Shown here: positions 49,501 to 58,557 of the stretch, piece after piece | How positions within the stretch are numbered: the first letter of the stretch is position 1 | Layout: each line of letters starts with the position of its first letter | NCBI GenBank assembly: GCA_903893795.1 | Contig: CAITNO010000106.1 | Coordinates: forward strand, 287,572-351,571 | Direction of reading: 5' to 3' | DNA from: Candidatus Hydrogenedentota bacterium | GTDB lineage: Bacteria > Hydrogenedentota > Hydrogenedentia > Hydrogenedentales > CAITNO01 | DNA length: 64,000 bases | Notes under the pieces: model-generated | Told to the model about the DNA's origin: nothing | Database searches by the model: none | The model's input: only the letters and a program-made list of their open reading frames with translations | Position numbers and translations under genes: made by a program

Positions 49501-52500
49501 CAGGCGACACCAGCGGGCACAGCGCGACCAAATCACGGACCGTCAATGTCGTGGACACGGTCAGGCCGGTCATCACACTGCTTGGCACCACGCCCGTTGA
49601 CTTGGAGCGCGGCAGGGCCTACACGGACGCCGGCGCGACGGCGGCGGACCTGTGCGCAGGCAGCCTGACGGGCCACATCACGGTGACGAACCCGTTGAAT
49701 GCGGGCGTGGTGGGTTCGTACACGATCCGCTACAACGTGGGTGACGGGTACAACGCGGCCAACGAGGTGACGCGGGTGGTGAACGTGTTCTTCATCGATC
49801 ACTCGCCTGTGATTACGACCTGCCCGGCCGGCCGCTCGCTTGCGACGGATGCCCTCTGCGGTGCGGTGGTTCCCAACCTTGTCCCCGAGGTGGTTGCGAC
49901 GGACGATGTCACGCCCGCGGGCAGCCTTTTGATCACGCAGACCCCGGCGGCGGGCACGGTGGTCACGGGTGGCGGGGTCCACATGGTGACCATCTCGGTG
50001 ACGGACGAGGTAAACAACACAACGACCTGCCCGGTTGCGCTGACCCTGACCGAATTCGACTATGCAAACTCGCTGGCGACCCTGGTCCCCTGGGCGGTGA
50101 ACACGGGCAACTCCGGCATATATGCGATGGCGTCCACGCCGACGGCGCTGTTCATTGGCGGCAACTTCACCGGTGCCGGACCGTCCGGAAGCGTTCCATC
50201 CACAGGCTGGAAGAATCTGGCGAAGATAGACACTGCCACGGGCGTTGTTGACACGGCCTGGCAGCCGGTGGTGGAGGCGGGGACCTACCCGGTTCGCGCG
50301 CTGGTGCTGAGCGCCGACGGTTCTACTCTCTATGTGAGTAACTACACGTGGATTGACGCGGTAAATATCTCCACAAAGGTCGTGACGCGCCTGGTGACCC
50401 TCGGCAATTACACCTATGGCATGGCCGTGTCGAATGGCTACCTCTATTTTGGCGGCGCGAATTACGGTTCGGGCCATTACCTGGGCTCGTTGCGCCTTTC
50501 CGACAGCACGGTCGGCTGGATCACGGGCGTTACCGCGACCGTCACGGCCGCGACGATTGCGGGCGACACGCTCTACGTGGGCATTCCGACGGGCGTTCAG
50601 GCGGTCAATATCGGCGCGAGCTACGGCGCGGTGTCAACCGTGTGTAGCTCGAACGGCGCGGTGAAAGGCCTGGGGGCCTCGTGCGGCGCGGTGTATGCAG
50701 GGGGCGCATTCACAACCATCGGCGGCCTGGCGCGGACCGGTTTTGCGGTGCTGAACAATGCGGGCGCGGTGCAGACCGGTTGGGTGCCGGTGTTCGCGGC
50801 GGGCGGTGCCGTGAACACGCTTTGCGTGAGCGACACGGCGCTGTACGGCGCTGGTGGATTCACCACGGTGAACGGCTATGCCTTCGCGGGCGTGGTGCGC
50901 TTTGCGAGCACCACGGCCCCGACGGTGACGATAAACCAGGCGGCGGGCCAGATTGACCCCGCGCCATTGCCCGGTCCGGCAACCCCGGTCCTGTTTACGG
51001 CGGTCTTCAGCGAGCCCGTAAGCGGCCTGACGCCGGCCAAACTGACCTGGGGCGGCACGGCAACGGGCGTGTCGGCGACGGTGTCGCCCGGCTCCGGTCC
51101 TGCGTCGACCTACACGATTAGCGTGACGTCGGCCACCGCGGGAACCCTGGTGCCCGGCATCGGCGCGGCCAAGTGCTGGGGCGCGGCGGGAAATTACAAT
51201 GCGGCCTCGACAAGCACGGACAACAGCGTGACGGTTTCTGCCGGCAGCGGAACACTCACGGTGACACAACCCGCCTCCGGCGTGTACTGGGCGGCCGGGA
51301 CAACGCACGCGGTGGGATGGACCTCATCACTGGTGCCGGGCACGGTGGCCGTCGATCTGTATGACTACAACGGCACGGCCCTGACGAACCCGAACTACGG
51401 GACCTTTGTCGAGCTTGCATCGGGGGTGGCGGTGACGCAGGGCTCATGGAACTGGGCGATACCGGCCGGCCAGTCTTACGGCACCGGTTGGCGCATCCGC
51501 ATCGTCGGTTCCAATGCCGGGGCCTACAGCACGGGGAGTTTTGAAATCGGCCTGAACGACACGGTCGCCCCAACGGTGACGGTGAACCAGGCGGCGGGAC
51601 AAATTGACCCGGCGCCGACACCGAACGCCTCCTACCCGGTCCAGTTTGCGGTGCAGTTCAGCGAACCGGTGACGGGCTTTACGATTGACGACCTCTCCTG
51701 GGCCGGGAGCACGGCGACTGGCATCACGGCCAATGTTCTTGCCAATTCAAGCACGTCCTACACCCTACGGGTGACCGCAAGCGGCACGGGCACGCTGGTG
51801 CCGTCCGTCCCGGCCGGTGCGGCCGTGGACGGGGCGCGCAACTTCAACACGGCATCGACGGGCGCGGACAACAGCGTAACCGTGGCCGGGGCCGCACCGT
51901 CGGCCATTACGGTGACCGCCCCCCTGGCATCGGGCGCCTACTGGGGCCGGGGCGCAACCCAGACCGTCACGTGGGACGGTGCGCTGCTGGCTGGAACCGC
52001 AAGCATCTGGCTCTACGACTACAACGGAAACGGCATCGTTGGCAACCCGCTGTACAACCCGAATTACGGCACCCACGTTGAGCTGACCAGCAGCGTGGCG
52101 GCCAATGCCGGTTCGTGGCAATGGGCCATTCCGGCCGGGCAGACCGTCGGCACGGGCTACAAGATTCGGGTGCTGGCCCTGCAGGCCCAGAACGCCCCCT
52201 CCGGCTACAGCGGTTACTGCGAGATTGGTGCCGACACCCCGACGGTTCGGGTGACCACGATGAACACCGGTGAACCGGTCTGCGCGCCGGGCGCAGTCAT
52301 CCCGGTCACCTGGCTGTCCTACAGGGTGACCGGAAACGTCAGCATCTACCTGTACGACTACACCCCGACAACGCCGACCTCCACGCTGCTGGCAGGCAAT
52401 CTGGCCGTGGGCCTGGGCGCGTGGAACTGGACGATTCCGGCGGGGCAGACCCTTGGCGGCATGTACAAGCTGCGGGTCTACCAGTCCTCATCGGTCACCG

Positions 52501-52826
52501 ACTTCAACGACGTGTATTTCGCGGTTGGGACGGGCAGCCCGTCCGCGCGGATGATCGCGCCAAACGGCGGGGAAACGTGGACGCGGGGCCAGACGAAGAC
52601 GGTCTCCTGGACCACAAACGCCGTCACGAGCACGCTGCAGGTGATTCTGTACAACTACACCACCGGCGCGCAGGAAGTCCTGGCCACGGTCAAACCGACG
52701 GCGGGCGGAGTTGGCACCTACTCCTGGACCATTCCGGCCGGCCACGCCACCGGAACCAAGTTCAAGATGCGCATACTCGGCAACGTCGTGGCCGACTTCA
52801 GCGACGCCTACTTCGCCATAAACTAG
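46494..52826 (+). CDS. Large secreted multi-domain adhesin-like protein
   Basis: A 2110-residue exported protein ([17 protein letters not shown]). In order: the [10 protein letters not shown] sandwich domain shared with 43101; a [16 protein letters not shown] repeat; a HYR-like domain (222-307); a propeller of [15 protein letters not shown] blades (315-580); a [12 protein letters not shown]g-like domain; a Ser/Thr-rich Kre9-like domain ([12 protein letters not shown]); four DUF5011/Cry22-type Ig domains ([14 protein letters not shown], 793-1100). Then come a second HYR (1104-1190), a second propeller (1195-1472) and alternating Ig-like and Kre9-like domains to the end. HYR, propeller, Ig-like and Kre9-like form a module present twice. 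Unlike its two neighbours it has no C-terminal hydrophobic anchor and ends [10 protein letters not shown]. Probably a matrix or adhesion protein; no enzyme domain was seen. ATG 46494 has GGAG upstream. Confidence 0.8.
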   Translation: MLSRNRWHLFAALALLLHSACCAAGTLTLSRSVSGRYSPGATLDITLNLSLQGGGTLTGLGVEETLPTGWTYDSLVSGNLPSIAPTTPVTFVEFVWDPPPSTVQFTYRVRVPLGDTGQKQISGRALYRLQGVSGELQTAAVVSNITAASSTVTYVASPPAGGTVTGPATILTDRTATVTVTPQTGYSLQSLTASNGSITASAPYLLSNVTLNTTVTATFWDVTPPTITSCAPGRTLATGAGCTTLVPNLTGDVAATDGVTPSGSLTITQDPAAGSEISGAGAHTVTITVKDAANNAATCTTTLTLSGFSESGTIPTVVPWATNGTVRAMAASATTLYLGGSFTWAGAVGGSGSGWTNLAAVNLASGAVQNWKPVPTGAVTSLALSADGLTLYAGGSGFVDAVVVSTTAVTQIATTTGTVAGLAVSGTQLYLGGDFTAIPTNGHLGVFNLATSAFTGWMTGVTAPVLSVAVSGGMLYAGEASGIQAVNLDAGSVAAFSASNGPVSSLAASCGTLYAGGSFTSIGGLSRAGLAALNWVGVAKTGWAPAPNGAVGVLALMNSALYAAGAFTTVDALYYPGLVRFAAASSPTVTVNQASGQTDPALAPTGTVPVHFAVSFSEAVTGFAADDITWSGTATGITYAIAGSGASYTINVTASSTGTLVPSIAPGRCIGAAGNYNAASTSTDNSVTVAVPSITVTAPPTGAYWGTGSTHAITWTAPLVTGNVEIRLYIYPAGTYVTLVTGIAASQGGWTWTVPAGQAAGTQYRIRVVGTSYAGFGPASPNYFSIGRPVLTLNGSATVNLECGSAYTDAGATASDGYVPALTVTVGGTVNPSTPGTYTLTYNTGDGQGDNALPVSRVVTVADTIAPVITLVGSASLTLECGSGYTDAGVTATDACAGNLTAGVAVVNPVNASVPGVYTVTYNVNDGHGHAAAQATRVVTVSDTANPVIALNGSATVSIECGAVYTEAGATAADACAGNRPVTIGGATVNPAVPGSYTVTYSAGDTSGHSATKSRTVNVVDTVRPVITLLGTTPVDLERGRAYTDAGATAADLCAGSLTGHITVTNPLNAGVVGSYTIRYNVGDGYNAANEVTRVVNVFFIDHSPVITTCPAGRSLATDALCGAVVPNLVPEVVATDDVTPAGSLLITQTPAAGTVVTGGGVHMVTISVTDEVNNTTTCPVALTLTEFDYANSLATLVPWAVNTGNSGIYAMASTPTALFIGGNFTGAGPSGSVPSTGWKNLAKIDTATGVVDTAWQPVVEAGTYPVRALVLSADGSTLYVSNYTWIDAVNISTKVVTRLVTLGNYTYGMAVSNGYLYFGGANYGSGHYLGSLRLSDSTVGWITGVTATVTAATIAGDTLYVGIPTGVQAVNIGASYGAVSTVCSSNGAVKGLGASCGAVYAGGAFTTIGGLARTGFAVLNNAGAVQTGWVPVFAAGGAVNTLCVSDTALYGAGGFTTVNGYAFAGVVRFASTTAPTVTINQAAGQIDPAPLPGPATPVLFTAVFSEPVSGLTPAKLTWGGTATGVSATVSPGSGPASTYTISVTSATAGTLVPGIGAAKCWGAAGNYNAASTSTDNSVTVSAGSGTLTVTQPASGVYWAAGTTHAVGWTSSLVPGTVAVDLYDYNGTALTNPNYGTFVELASGVAVTQGSWNWAIPAGQSYGTGWRIRIVGSNAGAYSTGSFEIGLNDTVAPTVTVNQAAGQIDPAPTPNASYPVQFAVQFSEPVTGFTIDDLSWAGSTATGITANVLANSSTSYTLRVTASGTGTLVPSVPAGAAVDGARNFNTASTGADNSVTVAGAAPSAITVTAPLASGAYWGRGATQTVTWDGALLAGTASIWLYDYNGNGIVGNPLYNPNYGTHVELTSSVAANAGSWQWAIPAGQTVGTGYKIRVLALQAQNAPSGYSGYCEIGADTPTVRVTTMNTGEPVCAPGAVIPVTWLSYRVTGNVSIYLYDYTPTTPTSTLLAGNLAVGLGAWNWTIPAGQTLGGMYKLRVYQSSSVTDFNDVYFAVGTGSPSARMIAPNGGETWTRGQTKTVSWTTNAVTSTLQVILYNYTTGAQEVLATVKPTAGGVGTYSWTIPAGHATGTKFKMRILGNVVADFSDAYFAIN

Positions 52827-53284
52827 CCGTTAGCAGCGCCGTGTCCGGTTTGGGCGGCCACAACTTATGCGGGGAGACTGCTCCAGTCTGAAGCCTTCCT
52901 CAGCGCGTTGCGGCCGGATATATATTCGTCCCCCCCAAGCCTCCTGAAGGCAAGTCAAGTGGCTCACAGCAGTTGGCGCGAAAAGGGAGACGGCATAGCA
53001 ACCCGGTCTTGACGGCGAACGTGTACATGCAATTTGGACCCATAGACTTCATGGGTGCTTTGGAAAGACTCTGGGGCCTGGGCGTGTGGAAGTGCGGCGC
53101 GGCAGTAAAGGCGAAGAAGTCTGGTGCCGCAGGAGTAGCCCCAGTTTCTCCCAATAATGGGCATAACGCAGTGAAGTTTGCCAAGTCGTGTCCAGACAAA
53201 GGCCTATATGCCACAACGGGTAAACAGACACGAACGCGTCCAGAGCCTATTGAAGAGGGTGGCGACAGTTGACGAGTAAACAAA
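52827..53284. other. Intergenic region without a recognised gene
   Basis: About 460 bases between the large secreted-protein gene and tRNA-Val. Frames of up to about 100 codons exist on both strands but lack ribosome sites and family resemblance, so none is called. Confidence 0.55.
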
Positions 53285-53361
53285 TGGTGGGCGGTACAGG
53301 ACTCGAACCTGTGACATCCTGCGTGTAAGGCAGGCGCTCTAACCAACTGAGCCAACCGCCC
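53285..53361 (-). tRNA. tRNA-Val (anticodon TAC)
   Basis: On the minus strand the cloverleaf starts GGGCGGT (acceptor), has a GGCTCAGTTGGTTAGAGC D-arm, the anticodon arm CCTGC-CTTACAC-GCAGG, and the T-arm ACAGGTTCGAGTCCTGT. It closes with ACCGCCC plus discriminator A. The loop CTTACAC gives anticodon TAC, valine. CCA is encoded at 53287-53285. Confidence 0.97.
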
Positions 53362-53378
53362 GTGGGGGAGGACGGCCG

Positions 53379-53384
53379 AGTATA
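53379..53384 (-). promoter_or_regulatory. -10 element for tRNA-Val
   Basis: TATACT on the minus strand, 17 bases upstream of the tRNA 5' end. A clear -35 is not visible at the expected distance; the region there is AATTCCTAATT repeat sequence. Confidence 0.45.
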
Positions 53385-53397
53385 GCACAGGGTGAAG

Positions 53398-53475
53398 GTA
53401 ATTAGGAATTAGGAATTGATGAAGGGGGCAATTCTTGCACCTCATTGTCAACTAGCAATTATCAATTGTCCATTC
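53398..53475. repeat. AT-rich AATTAGGAATT repeat region
   Basis: Tandem TAATTAGGAATTAGGAATTG units, then a second AT-rich block with CAACTAGCAATTATCAATTG at 53449-53468. It resembles short AATTxxGAATT intergenic repeats and stands out against the GC-rich surroundings. Confidence 0.5.
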
Positions 53476-53649
53476 TCTTCCTAAGTGTAACCTCGGGCTG
53501 GGGTGCGGCCACTAAGGAAATGCCGGATGGCCCGGACCCTGAATCTGTAAGCCCGGTGGCGCGGTGCGACCGTGCCGGATTATGATGACGACAGATGGCG
53601 TGCCCGGTTTAGCGATGGAGCGGCGCGCAAACACAGTCAGTGGAAATCT

Positions 53650-54237
53650 ATGGCGGACCGAGAGGACAAGTCCACGCAGGACGATCCGGACCTCGCCGAC
53701 GCGATGGCGGCGGCGGCGGGGGATGAGGTTGCCTTTGCGCGGATCGTCCGGCGGCGCCAGGGCGAGATTGCCCGCCAAATGTGGCATTTCACCCGCGACC
53801 GTCACGATCACGAGGCGCTGGTGCAGGAGGTGTTCGTCGGTGCCTTTCTGAGCCTGCCGCGCTACCGCGGCACGGCCCCGGTGTTGCATTGGCTGCGGCG
53901 CATCGCGACGCGCACGGGCTACCAGCACTGGAAGCGCCAGACGCGAAAGCGCGGACCGCTGGCGGCGCTGGAATCGGCCTGGACCGAGCACGCGCTGCGT
54001 GCCGCGGATGGCGGCGCGCCGTCGGAGGCGGCCGAATGCCTGTTTGAACTGCTGCGCAGACTGCCGGACAAGGACCGGCTGGTGCTGACGCTGATCTATT
54101 TTGAAGAATGCAGCATGGCCGAGGCGGCCGAGCGCATGGGCTGGAGCGTGACACTGGTCAAAGTGCGCGCGTTCCGGGCCCGGCACCGCCTGCGCGCCCT
54201 GCTTGAGGAGGCCGGATATGGACCGAAACAGCACTGA
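53650..54237 (+). CDS. ECF-type RNA polymerase sigma factor
   Basis: A 195-residue sigma factor of the extracytoplasmic-function type. Region 2 covers about 20-100 (GDEVAFARIVRRRQGEIARQ, DHEALVQEVFVGAFLSLPRYRG, then WLRRIATRTGYQHWKR). Region 4 is at about 135-190 (LPDKDRLVLTLIYFEECSMAEAAERMG, then TLVKVRAFRARHRLRALL) with the HTH for -35 recognition. Frames starting at GTG 53572 would add 26 residues outside the family pattern; ATG 53650 after GTGGAAA is preferred but not certain. It overlaps the small membrane protein gene by 20 bases. With the two following genes it forms a typical sigma / membrane protein / sensor unit. Confidence 0.88.
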   Translation: MADREDKSTQDDPDLADAMAAAAGDEVAFARIVRRRQGEIARQMWHFTRDRHDHEALVQEVFVGAFLSLPRYRGTAPVLHWLRRIATRTGYQHWKRQTRKRGPLAALESAWTEHALRAADGGAPSEAAECLFELLRRLPDKDRLVLTLIYFEECSMAEAAERMGWSVTLVKVRAFRARHRLRALLEEAGYGPKQH

Positions 54238-54502
54238 TTCGGCGGAACGCTTTGTGCAGCGTCTTGCCGCCGCCGCCCGCGCCGATTCCCCGCCGGCGAC
54301 GGATGTCACCACCGGCGTGCTGGCCGCCATGCGCGCCCGGCGCCGGGAGAAGCCCCCCATCCGCGACTGGACTTTTCCGGCCGTGGCGCTGGCCTCCTGC
54401 GCCGTGGCCCTGCTCACCATGGCCGCGAGCGCCGATGCGTTCGGCTCCCTCTTCGATCCCCTTGTCGCCCTGCTGTCCGTCTATCCGGACATCCAATTCT
54501 AG
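54218..54502 (+). CDS. Small single-pass membrane protein, possible anti-sigma factor
   Basis: A 94-residue protein: a charged N-terminal half (DRNSTDSAERFVQRLAAAARAD, MRARRREKPP) and one membrane segment (about 53-78, FPAVALASCAVALLTMAASADAFG), then a short tail. GAGGAGG at 54205-54211 sits 6 bases before the ATG, and the gene overlaps the sigma-factor gene, so the two are translationally coupled. Position and topology suggest that it helps hold the sigma factor at the membrane, but no zinc-finger (HxxxCxxC) anti-sigma motif is present. Confidence 0.7.
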   Translation: MDRNSTDSAERFVQRLAAAARADSPPATDVTTGVLAAMRARRREKPPIRDWTFPAVALASCAVALLTMAASADAFGSLFDPLVALLSVYPDIQF

Positions 54503-54513
54503 GAGACACTGTC

Positions 54514-55029
54514 ATGTCCGAAGACGAATCGGTTGTGGAGATTTCGGAAGCCCCCCCCGAGGCCGAGCTGCCCGCCGAGTCCGTGCAGGCGGTCCCGTCA
54601 CCGCCACCCCGAAGAAAACGCGGCTGGCTGCTCAACCTCCTGCTCGGCCTGCTGATCTTTTCCTGCGGAGCGGTCACCGGCGGCGGCGTGGCCCTGCACA
54701 TCGCCTGGAACCGGGTCACCGCCACGCTGCAGCACCCCGAACAGGCCCCGGAAGGCGCCGCGAAACGCCTGACGCGCATCCTCCGGCTCGACGACAAGCA
54801 GGCCGCCGAGGTCAAGGCCATCCTCGAACACCGCTTCCAGGACATCGCCGCGCTGCGCCGCGAGATGGGCCCCCGTGTCGATGAGGAAGTTCAGGCCATC
54901 CGCGACGAGATTTCCGCCGTGCTGCGGCCCGACCAGGTCCAGCGCTGGGAGAAGCTCTTCGACACGCTTCGGCCGCGCCTCTTTTCTCCGGGCGGCAAGG
55001 AAAAGCCCCCGCGCCGTCTGGCCAACTAA
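54514..55029 (+). CDS. Membrane-anchored periplasmic Spy/CnrX-like sensor
   Basis: A 171-residue protein with an acidic, Pro-rich cytosolic N-terminus, one membrane segment (about 37-61) and a helical outer domain. The outer domain (LTRILRLDDKQAAEVKAILEHRF, then MGPRVDEEVQAIRDEISAVLRPDQVQRWEKLF) has the spacing of the LTxxQ-type helical hairpins in Spy/CpxP/ZraP and CnrX periplasmic sensors, though the LTxxQ motifs are degenerate (LDDKQ, LRPDQ). It follows the small membrane protein by 11 bases. It likely senses envelope stress or metal and releases the sigma factor; the signal is not known. Confidence 0.75.
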   Translation: MSEDESVVEISEAPPEAELPAESVQAVPSPPPRRKRGWLLNLLLGLLIFSCGAVTGGGVALHIAWNRVTATLQHPEQAPEGAAKRLTRILRLDDKQAAEVKAILEHRFQDIAALRREMGPRVDEEVQAIRDEISAVLRPDQVQRWEKLFDTLRPRLFSPGGKEKPPRRLAN

Positions 55030-55065
55030 ACCGTTTCGTTTGTCTCCGCCGTGTTGCGCTCCAGC

Positions 55066-55854
55066 CTATTTGACCGGCTTATCCTCGGCGGCCCTGCTCC
55101 AGGCCCGCAGATAGTCAATCTGGAACACGGCGGGCAGTTCCTCTTTGGTCGGCAGGCCGAACCATTCCGGCATCGTTTCGCAGTCGAAATTGAGGTTGAG
55201 CGCCTGGTGCCACAGCGTGTTCTTCACCGTCCGCACGGGCCTGCCGTCCACGAGCCAGACAATTTCCTTTTCGTTCCAGTCCACCCCGTAGACATGCCAC
55301 TCGTCCGCCAGCACATAGGGTGCGGTCCATTTGTCGCCGTCGGACCGGTGCTTGTCGTCGCCGGGCGAACGCATCACATGCAGCGTCATGTAATAAGTGT
55401 TCCGGTGGTCCGGCGCACCGCCGCCGATTTCAAACACATCGATTTCGGTCCACCACTCCTTCTCGGCATTGTAGAACCAGAAGGCGCTCGACACATGCGA
55501 TTTGCCCGGCCTGCACCGCACCTCGAAATAGCCGTAGAGCACGGTCTTCTTGCTCTTCACCGCCGCGGTGGTGAAATCCTTGTACTCGGGTTTCAATCCC
55601 GGCTGTGTCTCCGCCCTGGACCAGAGTTCAAGATTGCCGTCTTTCACGTCCACGTTCTTGGGATTGAAATATCCCGGCGGCCGCCCTTCCCAGGTCGGAT
55701 TGTGGTCGTCCCACTTGGCGCTGTCCAGCGCCGCGCCGTTGAACTCATCCGTGAATTCCGGGTTCACCTCCCACTTGGTCCCGGCGGGCGGGTCGGCGAA
55801 GGCGCGGAAGCACAGAACCACGGCAGTGATGAGCAGCATGTTGAAACGGCGCAT
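55066..55854 (-). CDS. Secreted glycoside hydrolase family 16 enzyme
   Basis: A 262-residue exported enzyme (signal MRRFNMLLITAVVLCFRAFA). The GH16 active-site motif ExDxxE is EIDVFE at 137-142, giving nucleophile E137, D139 and acid/base E142, after WW in EKEWWT. Other family features are FTDEFNGAALDSAKW near the start, YGYFEVRCRPG, and WHVYGVDWNEKEIVWLVDG. The beta-bulge form of the motif and general layout point to the agarase/porphyranase/kappa-carrageenase side of GH16 rather than lichenase, an inference from motif shape. An in-frame extension upstream has no ribosome site; AAAGGTG precedes the chosen ATG. It converges with the sigma-factor operon with a 36-base gap and no clear terminator. 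Confidence 0.88.
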   Translation of the reverse strand: MRRFNMLLITAVVLCFRAFADPPAGTKWEVNPEFTDEFNGAALDSAKWDDHNPTWEGRPPGYFNPKNVDVKDGNLELWSRAETQPGLKPEYKDFTTAAVKSKKTVLYGYFEVRCRPGKSHVSSAFWFYNAEKEWWTEIDVFEIGGGAPDHRNTYYMTLHVMRSPGDDKHRSDGDKWTAPYVLADEWHVYGVDWNEKEIVWLVDGRPVRTVKNTLWHQALNLNFDCETMPEWFGLPTKEELPAVFQIDYLRAWSRAAEDKPVK

Positions 55855-55956
55855 AGTCAACACCTTTCGGTTAGTTAGCGCCGCCATTCTAACCCGAATC
55901 ACAGCGCGATACACCAGGCGCACTTATCATATACCCAAACGGACGCTTTCTTAAGT

Positions 55957-55972
55957 CCCCCTTCGAAGGGGG
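55957..55972. repeat. Perfect 16-bp palindrome CCCCCTTCGAAGGGGG
   Basis: A perfect palindrome followed by ATTTAGGGGGATG, in the divergent gap before the epimerase gene. This form (CCCCCTT...AAGGGGGATTTAGGGGGATG) is familiar as a small dispersed intergenic repeat in various bacteria. Confidence 0.65.
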
Positions 55973-56060
55973 ATTTAGGGGGATGTTGAACCCCGCGTAA
56001 CCCGCCCCCGGTTTGACCCGTTCCCGCCGTTGCGCTACGATGCGCGCGGAGGTTCATAAC

Positions 56061-57125
56061 GTGAAAACAATTCTGATCACCGGCGGCGCGGGATTCGTGG
56101 GAACCACGCTGGCCCTGGGCTTTAAGGCCCATGAAGCGGACTGCCGCGTCATCGCCCTCGACAATCTGAAACGGCGCGGTTCCGAGCTGAACCTGTCGCG
56201 CCTGCGCGCGGGCGGGGTGGAGTTCACGCACGGAGACGTGCGCTGCGCCGCCGACCTCGAAGCCTGCGGTCCCTGCGACCTACTCCTCGAGTGCAGCGCC
56301 GAGCCGTCCGTGCTCGCCGGTTATGGCGGTTCTCCTGCCTATGTGACCGACGCCAACCTCATTGGCGCCATCAACTGTCTCGAACATGCCCGCCGCCACG
56401 GGTCGGGCTTCCTCTTCCTGTCCACCAGCCGGGTTTATCCCATGGCTGCGCTGAACCGTCTCGCGCTCGTGGAGACCGACACCCGCTTCGAACTGGCCGC
56501 CGATCAGCCGCTGCCCGGGGTCGGTCCCGAAGGCATCTCCGAAGACTTCCCGCTGGCCGGTGCCCGCTCGCTCTACGGAGCCACCAAGCTCTGCGCCGAA
56601 CTGCTCATCGCCGAATACGTCGAGATGTACGGCCTGCGCGCCGTGGTCAACCGCTGCGGCGTCATCGCCGGGCCGTGGCAGATGGGCCGCATCGACCAGG
56701 GCGTCACCGCGCTCTGGGTGGCCCGCCACGTCTATGGCGGCGGGCTCAAGTACATCGGTTACGGCGGCACGGGCAGGCAGGTGCGTGACCTGCTCCACGT
56801 GGACGATTTGTTCCGCCTGGTGAAGATGGAAACAGACCGGCTCGACGAATTGAAGGGCGGTGTGTTCAATGCGGGCGGCGGCCGCGCCGTCAGCGCGTCG
56901 CTGTGCGAAATGACCGCGCTTTGCCAGACGGTCACGGGCAACCGTATCGAGATTGGTTCGGAGCCCGAAACCCGCGCCGCCGATGTGCCCGTCTACATCA
57001 CCGACAACCGCCGCATCACCGAGACGACCGGCTGGCGTCCGGAAAAGAGCGCCGCCGACATCATCGAGGACATTCACCGCTGGATAGTCGACAACCGGGA
57101 AGCCCTGGCGGGCATATTGGGCTGA
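56061..57125 (+). CDS. NAD-dependent epimerase, CDP-paratose 2-epimerase-like
   Basis: A 354-residue extended SDR enzyme. The Rossmann motif GGAGFVG is at 8-14, and YGATK supplies the catalytic Y172 and K176. The stretches LDNLKRRGSELNLSRL, ECSAEPSVLAGY, STSRVYPMAALNRL, NRCGVIAGPWQMGRIDQG and GRQVRDLLHVDDL are those of CDP-paratose 2-epimerase (tyvelose epimerase) relatives, which work on nucleotide-sugar precursors of surface glycans. The true substrate here could be another CDP- or UDP-sugar. The start is GTG 56061, set by GGAGG at 56048-56052; the in-frame ATG at 56040 lacks a site. The gene stands alone; no other sugar-nucleotide genes adjoin it. Confidence 0.85.
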   Translation: MKTILITGGAGFVGTTLALGFKAHEADCRVIALDNLKRRGSELNLSRLRAGGVEFTHGDVRCAADLEACGPCDLLLECSAEPSVLAGYGGSPAYVTDANLIGAINCLEHARRHGSGFLFLSTSRVYPMAALNRLALVETDTRFELAADQPLPGVGPEGISEDFPLAGARSLYGATKLCAELLIAEYVEMYGLRAVVNRCGVIAGPWQMGRIDQGVTALWVARHVYGGGLKYIGYGGTGRQVRDLLHVDDLFRLVKMETDRLDELKGGVFNAGGGRAVSASLCEMTALCQTVTGNRIEIGSEPETRAADVPVYITDNRRITETTGWRPEKSAADIIEDIHRWIVDNREALAGILG

Positions 57126-57130
57126 GGAAG

Positions 57131-57155
57131 AACGCGGCAGGATGCCGCGTCTACG
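57131..57155. repeat. GCGGCAGGATGCCGC palindrome, third copy
   Basis: AACGCGGCAGGATGCCGCG plus TCTACG, the same unit as in the duplicated permease leaders at 14945-14961 and 16647-16663, here a few bases after the epimerase stop codon. Confidence 0.7.
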
Positions 57156-57183
57156 GGGAGCAACCGGCCGGCCATTCCTTCTC

Positions 57184-57235
57184 TCGTTCCCAAGTTGAAC
57201 TTGGGAACGCACTTGCGTGCGAAGTTTTACTTCGC
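57184..57235. repeat. 52-bp double-palindrome repeat, copy 2
   Basis: The partner of 11736-11787: GTTCCCAAGTTGAACTTGGG plus a GCGAAGTTTTACTTCGC palindrome. The first palindrome is perfect here. Confidence 0.8.
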
Positions 57236-57260
57236 TTTCCCACCCCCTCGCCGGTTCGCC

Positions 57261-58496
57261 TTACCGCAGCGCCCGCCAGCGCCAGGTCGGTGCCTTGCCG
57301 TACTCCAGGCGCAGGCTGTCGCCCGGCTCCAGCCGGATGGCCTGCCCCGCATGCACCGGTCCGGCAAAGGCCTGCTCACCCGTTCCCGCCGAAGTTATCA
57401 GTGACCACGCTTTCACCTCACCCGCTTCGATGAACATCGCCTCGACCACGAAGGGTTGACGGTTCACCAAAGTTGCATCGGAATCAGGCACAGGCTGCGT
57501 ATCCACGCTGAATCCCGGCCCGCTGTTTGCCATGACCAGGTTGGTGGGCGTCTCCGCGAGATTTTCGATCTTGCCCGGCAGGTTGAGCGCCGTCACCCGG
57601 TTGGCCTTTGCGTTCGCCGCAAAGCGGATGTTCACCCCCTTGTCGCCCGGCGAGAAATCGAGGTCGAACAGGTTGTTCTCGCCGCCGATAACCGCCCCCA
57701 CTGCCCCGGCGATCCCCTGGCTGTCCATGCTGGCTGAAACGCGGTTGCGCTGGAAGTTGGAGCCCGGTTCCGACCCGAGGTCGAGCGCCGTGTTGCTCAG
57801 GTGGGTGAAGGTAAACTGCATGCTATTGTTCAGCACCGGCCCCGTTGCATAGACTGCCTTGTCGCAGGCGATGGGTTCCACCAGCGTGATGCGGTTGTTC
57901 AGAATCGGCCCGGCGGCGCCGTCGAGCCACAGACCGATGCCGCGCCCCTTGTTGCCCACTTCCGGAAAGACCTTGCCGCCGCCCACGGCGGCGTTAAACT
58001 CAAACACGGAGGCGGTGACCACCGCGAAATTGTCCGGACCCTTCGTTTCCGGCTTCAAATGAATCACAGCCCCGTCCGTCTGCGCCACGATCAGGCCCAG
58101 CTTGATGCGGCAGCTCATCAGACTGTCGAACACTACCGCGTCACCCGTCTGGGGCACGTACTGGATCACATATTCCCCGCCGTCCAGCCGGAAATCCTGA
58201 AACCAGGGCACGCGCAGCGTCTCCTGGATGAAATAGACCGCCCCGTTGGCAAAGGCTTTGGGCATGGCACCGCCGGCGATGTACACATCGCGGCGCTGTT
58301 CCTTCGCGGCGTTTAGCGCCTCCTGAATGCCCGAAGTGTGCGTGCCCGCCGTGCCGGGACCGAAATCGCCGCCGTCCTGCGGGCCGCCGGGCGTGACCAC
58401 GATGTATCCCTGATCATGCCGCGCCGCAACGTCCGGTTCGGCCTGGGCCGCGGCGCACAGCGCCCCAACCAGCACAAGCATCCACCGCTTGCCCAT
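57261..58496 (-). CDS. Secreted beta-helix-type hypothetical protein
   Basis: A 411-residue exported protein (MGKRWMLVLVGALCAAAQA). GTHTSGIQEALNAAKEQRRDVYIAGGAMPKAF opens a region resembling the start of single-stranded right-handed beta-helix proteins: a coordinate-like TSGIQEAL helix, then VYIAGG. It then runs through many short strands (FTHLSNTALDLGSE, NRVSASMDSQGIAGAVG). The last 80 residues look like a small beta domain (WSLITSAGTGEQAF). No catalytic residues were recognised. Forty-six in-frame codons upstream have no signal-peptide character; AAGGAG precedes the chosen ATG. It lies 61 bases before the propionyl-CoA synthetase gene in the antisense arrangement, on the same strand and downstream of it. 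Confidence 0.6.
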   Translation of the reverse strand: MGKRWMLVLVGALCAAAQAEPDVAARHDQGYIVVTPGGPQDGGDFGPGTAGTHTSGIQEALNAAKEQRRDVYIAGGAMPKAFANGAVYFIQETLRVPWFQDFRLDGGEYVIQYVPQTGDAVVFDSLMSCRIKLGLIVAQTDGAVIHLKPETKGPDNFAVVTASVFEFNAAVGGGKVFPEVGNKGRGIGLWLDGAAGPILNNRITLVEPIACDKAVYATGPVLNNSMQFTFTHLSNTALDLGSEPGSNFQRNRVSASMDSQGIAGAVGAVIGGENNLFDLDFSPGDKGVNIRFAANAKANRVTALNLPGKIENLAETPTNLVMANSGPGFSVDTQPVPDSDATLVNRQPFVVEAMFIEAGEVKAWSLITSAGTGEQAFAGPVHAGQAIRLEPGDSLRLEYGKAPTWRWRALR

Positions 58497-58557
58497 GATT
58501 CCTGCTCCTTGCCAAAGAGAAGAGCGCCGCATGCCGCCTCGCGCCATCCGACGCGCC

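Noticed and set aside
52900..53451. A 183-codon minus-strand frame before the sigma-factor gene
   Set aside because: It runs through the tRNA-Val gene; the segment GRLAQLVRAPALHAGCHRFE is the usual false translation of a tRNA.
53572..53649. Upstream GTG start for the sigma factor
   Set aside because: It would add 26 residues (DDDRWRARFSDGAARKHSQW) without family resemblance. It is kept only as a possibility.
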